Positions 5,043-7,641 of a DNA stretch of 7,641 nucleotides are shown piece after piece (position 1 is the first letter of the stretch; every line of letters starts with the position of its first letter). The stretch lies in contig JADZEV010000013.1 of the NCBI GenBank assembly GCA_020850295.1, forward strand, positions 1 to 7,641. Reading direction: 5' to 3'. The position numbers and the translations under genes were made by a program. Origin of the DNA: Candidatus Nomurabacteria bacterium (lineage in GTDB: Bacteria; Patescibacteriota; Minisyncoccia; Phycocordibacterales; UBA9973). The notes beneath the pieces were generated by a model, which was not told the DNA's origin, made no database searches, and worked only from the letters and a program-made list of their open reading frames with translations.

Positions 5043-5579
5043 ATGAGTAGAATAGGAAAACAACAACTAACAGTTCCAGCAAATACAACAGTAGAATATA
5101 CTGATGGTATTTTCACTACAAAAGGCCCACTTGGAACACTTTCAAAGGCTCTTGGCACTGATACTGTTGAGATAATAATCAAAGACGGAATAATATCATT
5201 TACTCCTAAGAAAGATGATCCTTTTGCTCGAGCTCTTTGGGGAACATACGCTTCACATGTAAAGAACATGCTGTCGGGTGTTAACACTCCATACGTAAGA
5301 AAACTTATACTTGAAGGAGTTGGATACAAGAGTGAGGTAAAAGGCAAGGAGCTCCACCTAGCCCTTGGTTTTTCTCACCCTGTGGTAGTATCAATTCCAG
5401 AAGGCCTTACTGTTACTGCTGAGAAGAACAACCTTACAGTTACTGGCATTGATAAAGAGCTTGTTGGTCAGTTTACTGCCAAGGTACGTGCTCTTAAGAA
5501 GCCAGAGCCATACAAGGGTAAGGGCTTTAGATATGACGATGAGGTTATTCGTCGTAAGGCAGGTAAGAAAACTGCGTAA
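5043..5579 (+). CDS. rplF: 50S ribosomal protein L6 (uL6)
   Basis: L6 sits near the factor-binding stalk base and the sarcin-ricin loop, and supports late 50S assembly. The 178-residue product begins [12 protein letters not shown] and shows the two-repeat layout of the family. The second repeat opens with [13 protein letters not shown] (87-99) and holds the rRNA-contacting signature [11 protein letters not shown] (154-164), followed by [11 protein letters not shown]. The length matches the norm. The start follows the S8 stop by 7 nt in TAATAAATATATG. A 26-nt gap leads to L18. Confidence 0.98.
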   Translation: MSRIGKQQLTVPANTTVEYTDGIFTTKGPLGTLSKALGTDTVEIIIKDGIISFTPKKDDPFARALWGTYASHVKNMLSGVNTPYVRKLILEGVGYKSEVKGKELHLALGFSHPVVVSIPEGLTVTAEKNNLTVTGIDKELVGQFTAKVRALKKPEPYKGKGFRYDDEVIRRKAGKKTA

Positions 5580-5605
5580 TAATTTTTCTAAGTAATTTAA
5601 AAGAT

Positions 5606-5959
5606 ATGTCACGACAAAATCCACAAGAAAAGAAACTCCGAATCAAACGTAAGGTACGTGCTCTTGTTTCAGGTACTTCATCTCGCCCTCGTATGAGTGT
5701 TTTTCGTTCAAACAACTTTATCTATGCTCAGCTTATTGATGATACTACTGCTACAACTTTGGCATCAGCTAATGATATGCAAAAAGGTAAGAAGACTATG
5801 ACTAAAATGGAAGGAGCAATTTCAACAGGAAAGGAGATAGCTAAGCTCGCTGAAGCTAAAGGTATCAAGGAGGTGGTCTTTGATCGAAATGGCTTTAAGT
5901 ATGCTGGTCGCATCAAAGCTTTAGCAGACGGAGCAAGAGAGGCTGGACTTAAATTTTAA
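5606..5959 (+). CDS. rplR: 50S ribosomal protein L18 (uL18)
   Basis: L18 binds 5S rRNA and, with L5, anchors it in the central protuberance. The 117-residue product has the basic N-terminal arm that contacts 5S rRNA (about residues 8-20, [12 protein letters not shown]), the strand [16 protein letters not shown] (27-42), and the C-terminal signature [18 protein letters not shown] (92-109), ending REAGLKF. The length is typical. The start is supported by the short standard lead before the basic arm. It lies 26 nt after L6 and 11 nt before S5, in the usual order. Confidence 0.98.
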   Translation: MSRQNPQEKKLRIKRKVRALVSGTSSRPRMSVFRSNNFIYAQLIDDTTATTLASANDMQKGKKTMTKMEGAISTGKEIAKLAEAKGIKEVVFDRNGFKYAGRIKALADGAREAGLKF

Positions 5960-5970
5960 TACCAAATTTT

Positions 5971-6573
5971 ATGACTGAAAAACCAACTACAACTTCATCA
6001 AACTCACAAGGACGAACACAAGGTGCTCGCCCTGCAAGACCATCAAATAAGACTTTCGCAGATCGCGTTAAGGATGTTGATCAAAAAATTATCGATATTC
6101 GTCGAGTTACTCGTGTGGTAGCTGGAGGACGTCGTATGAGCTTTGCTGTTTCTATGATAATAGGGGATAAAACCGGTGTTGTTGGTATTGGTACTGGAAA
6201 GGCTGGAGACACAGCTCTTGCTATCGCCAAGGCTCTCAAGGAGGCTAAAAAGCATGCTATCAAAATCAAGAAGACTCAAAGTGGTTCTATACCTAAAGAT
6301 GTTCGTGCTAAGTACACTTCTTCTGAAGTTATGCTTTTCCCAAACAAAGGTAAGGGTCTTGTAGCAGGAGCTGCAGCACGTGATATATTGGTTATAGCTG
6401 GTATTCGAGATGTTTCAAGTAAGGTTCTCTCTGGAAGTAAAAACAAGCTCAATACTGCTCGTGCTGTTATAAAAGCACTAAGCACTATATCTACTAAGCA
6501 CACTTTTAATACCCCTAAAGTAGACGTTTCTCCAGAGCTTGTAGCAGAAGTAGTATCACAACCAAAAGAGTAA
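5971..6573 (+). CDS. rpsE: 30S ribosomal protein S5 (uS5)
   Basis: S5 lies at the mRNA entry site of the 30S next to S3 and S4 and affects decoding accuracy. The 200-residue product has a disordered Thr/Ser/Gln/Pro-rich lead of about 40 residues. Next comes the double-stranded-RNA-binding-like domain with RRVTRVVAGGRRMSF (44-58) and GVVGIGTGKAGD (69-80), then the ribosomal S5 domain-2 fold with GKGLVAGAAARDIL (127-140) and AGIRDVSSKVLSGSKN (143-158). The usual GTGxIAGG wording reads GKGLVAGA here. It is longer than the typical 165-170 residues because of both tails. L15 follows after only 4 nt; L30 is missing between them. Confidence 0.97.
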   Translation: MTEKPTTTSSNSQGRTQGARPARPSNKTFADRVKDVDQKIIDIRRVTRVVAGGRRMSFAVSMIIGDKTGVVGIGTGKAGDTALAIAKALKEAKKHAIKIKKTQSGSIPKDVRAKYTSSEVMLFPNKGKGLVAGAAARDILVIAGIRDVSSKVLSGSKNKLNTARAVIKALSTISTKHTFNTPKVDVSPELVAEVVSQPKE

Positions 6574-6577
6574 TATC

Positions 6578-7018
6578 ATGTTAAATAATTTAAAGCGAAC
6601 AACTGAAAATAAAAAAGCTAAACTCGTAGGTCGAGGCGGTACTCGAGGTAAGACATCTGGGCGAGGTACAAAGGGACAGAAAGCTCGTGCAGGTCACAAG
6701 ATCCGTCCTCATATTCGAGATATTATCAAAAAATATCCCAAGCTCCGTGGCCGAGGTAAAAACATCAACAAGGCCTTTGCTGTAAGACCTGCTGTGGTTA
6801 ACCTAGACCTCCTAGAAAAGAGATTTAATGCTGGTGAATCAGTTACCCCAGCTACTCTTCTTGCAAAAAAACTTATAACTCGCAACAATGGAGTTATACC
6901 AGCAGTTAAGATTCTAGATACCGGTACTCTTACAAAATCACTTGAGATATTTGATTGCCAAGCTTCAGATTCTGCTAAAACTAAAATAGAAAAAGCAGGG
7001 GGTAAGGTAAACGGATAA
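6578..7018 (+). CDS. rplO: 50S ribosomal protein L15 (uL15)
   Basis: L15 threads through the 23S rRNA core and is a late assembly protein. The 146-residue product has the glycine- and arginine-rich N-terminal extension GRGGTRGKTSGRGTKGQKAR (18-37) that penetrates rRNA, then a globular C-terminal domain with ITRNNGVIPAVKIL (about 99-112) and AGGKV at the end. Between them, HKIRPHIRDIIKKYPKLRGRG replaces the more familiar glycine-rich RPGFEGGQ-type stretch, so this part diverges from E. coli. The ATG is 4 nt after S5 (TAATATCATG) and the gene ends 10 nt before SecY, the normal arrangement. Confidence 0.97.
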   Translation: MLNNLKRTTENKKAKLVGRGGTRGKTSGRGTKGQKARAGHKIRPHIRDIIKKYPKLRGRGKNINKAFAVRPAVVNLDLLEKRFNAGESVTPATLLAKKLITRNNGVIPAVKILDTGTLTKSLEIFDCQASDSAKTKIEKAGGKVNG

Positions 7019-7028
7019 CTTCTTTCAC

Positions 7029-7641
7029 ATGAATTCATTTTTCAACAAATTAAAAACACTCTTCACTGATAAAACACTTCGTAACAGAGTGCTCTTTGTT
7101 GTTTTTGCACTCTTCGTTTTCCGTCTTTTGGCAGCCATTCCAGTGCCTGGAGTAGATAGTGCTCGAATCAGTCAATTTCTAAGTGGTAACCAATTTTTTG
7201 GTGTTTTTAACGCTCTCTCAGGTGGAGGATTATCAAACTTTTCTATAGTGATGCTTGGTATCGGCCCTTATATAACCGCATCTATCATCATGCAACTTCT
7301 CTCAATGATGAGTTCACGTGTTAAAGAGTTGATGCAAGAATCAGGAGAGGCAGGACGTCGAAAATTTAACCAATATACTAGACTTCTAACTGTTCCTTTA
7401 GCTGCTCTTCAAGCTTTTAGCTTTATCAAATATCTCCAGTCTCAAGGCGCAGTTGATGCTCTTTCTCTACATGCTCTTATAGTAAACATCATTATTATTG
7501 TCGGTGGAAGCATGCTTCTCTTATGGATTGGTGAACTTATCAATGAGTTTGGTATTGGTAATGGTACATCCCTTATCATTATGGCAGGTATCCTTTCTGT
7601 TATGCCAAGCAAGATTGCTCAGTTCTTCTTTACCTTTACTC
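7029..7641 (+). CDS. secY: Protein translocase channel subunit SecY, N-terminal 204 codons
   Basis: SecY is the pore of the SecYEG translocon, which exports unfolded proteins and inserts membrane proteins while docked on the ribosome. The frame is open from ATG 7029 to the window end with no stop, so the C-terminal half is outside. The N-terminus MNSFFNKLKTLF leads into TM1 (about 20-38) and AAIPVPGVD (35-43). The plug and TM2 region follows (FFGVFNALSGGG, 56-67, then IGPYITASIIMQLL, 78-91). The cytoplasmic GEAGRRKFNQYTR (106-118) and the GIGNGTSLIIMAGI signature (175-188) are also clear. The start is 10 nt after the L15 stop and fits the family. It is the usual last-but-few gene of the spc operon, probably co-transcribed from 4319 onward. 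Confidence 0.97.
   Translation, partial: MNSFFNKLKTLFTDKTLRNRVLFVVFALFVFRLLAAIPVPGVDSARISQFLSGNQFFGVFNALSGGGLSNFSIVMLGIGPYITASIIMQLLSMMSSRVKELMQESGEAGRRKFNQYTRLLTVPLAALQAFSFIKYLQSQGAVDALSLHALIVNIIIIVGGSMLLLWIGELINEFGIGNGTSLIIMAGILSVMPSKIAQFFFTFT

Noticed and set aside
588..7038. Open frames on the - strand and in alternative + frames inside the ribosomal genes
   Set aside because: All overlap confidently identified genes, match no family I recognise, and look like shadows of the coding frames.

Overview
The window carries most of the S10/spc ribosomal-protein cluster of a bacterium whose genome looks reduced. It most resembles a member of the Candidate Phyla Radiation (Patescibacteria), probably Parcubacteria-like. 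The case rests on the wording of the ribosomal proteins (S19 with an Ala/Lys tail, S3 beginning HPYAHRL, a short four-cysteine S14), on the lack of L30 between S5 and L15 (loss of L30 is a described CPR trait), on near-abutting genes, on AT-rich starts without Shine-Dalgarno sequences, and on stop codons that are almost all TAA. The assignment is inferred from sequence character, not from a search.

All genes lie on the + strand. (1) Positions 1-114 hold the C-terminal end of a DgkA-family membrane lipid kinase. (2) Positions 115-211 hold a strong-looking promoter (TTGACA, 16 bp, extended TGCTAATAT), closely followed by a hairpin with a T-run. (3) Positions 212-3569 hold S19-L22-S3-L16-S17-L14-L24-L5, closed by a 14-bp-stem intrinsic terminator at 3576-3616. 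(4) Positions 3651-4286 hold a single gene for a seven-segment CPBP-family (CAAX-protease-like) membrane protein with its own terminator. (5) Positions 4319-4446 hold a second promoter (TTGACC, 17 bp, extended TGTTAGGAT) and a leader of about 90 nt. (6) Positions 4447-7641 hold S14-S8-L6-L18-S5-L15 and the first 204 codons of SecY, which runs off the window.

The ribosomal genes make proteins of both subunits: S19, S3, S17, S14, S8 and S5 for 30S, and L22, L16, L14, L24, L5, L6, L18 and L15 for 50S. SecY forms the translocation channel that docks at the 50S exit site. The order is the classical bacterial one, with four departures: L2 is not upstream of S19, L29 is missing between L16 and S17, L30 is missing between S5 and L15, and a terminated CPBP gene sits between L5 and S14. 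The last splits the cluster into two transcription units.

The points most worth checking are the S19 reading frame, which shows full N-terminal similarity but has AGG where the initiator ATG should be, and the CPBP gene placed between two terminators inside the spc cluster. No RNA genes, CRISPR arrays, insertion sequences or long repeats were seen. No stretch longer than 300 bases lacks a gene.
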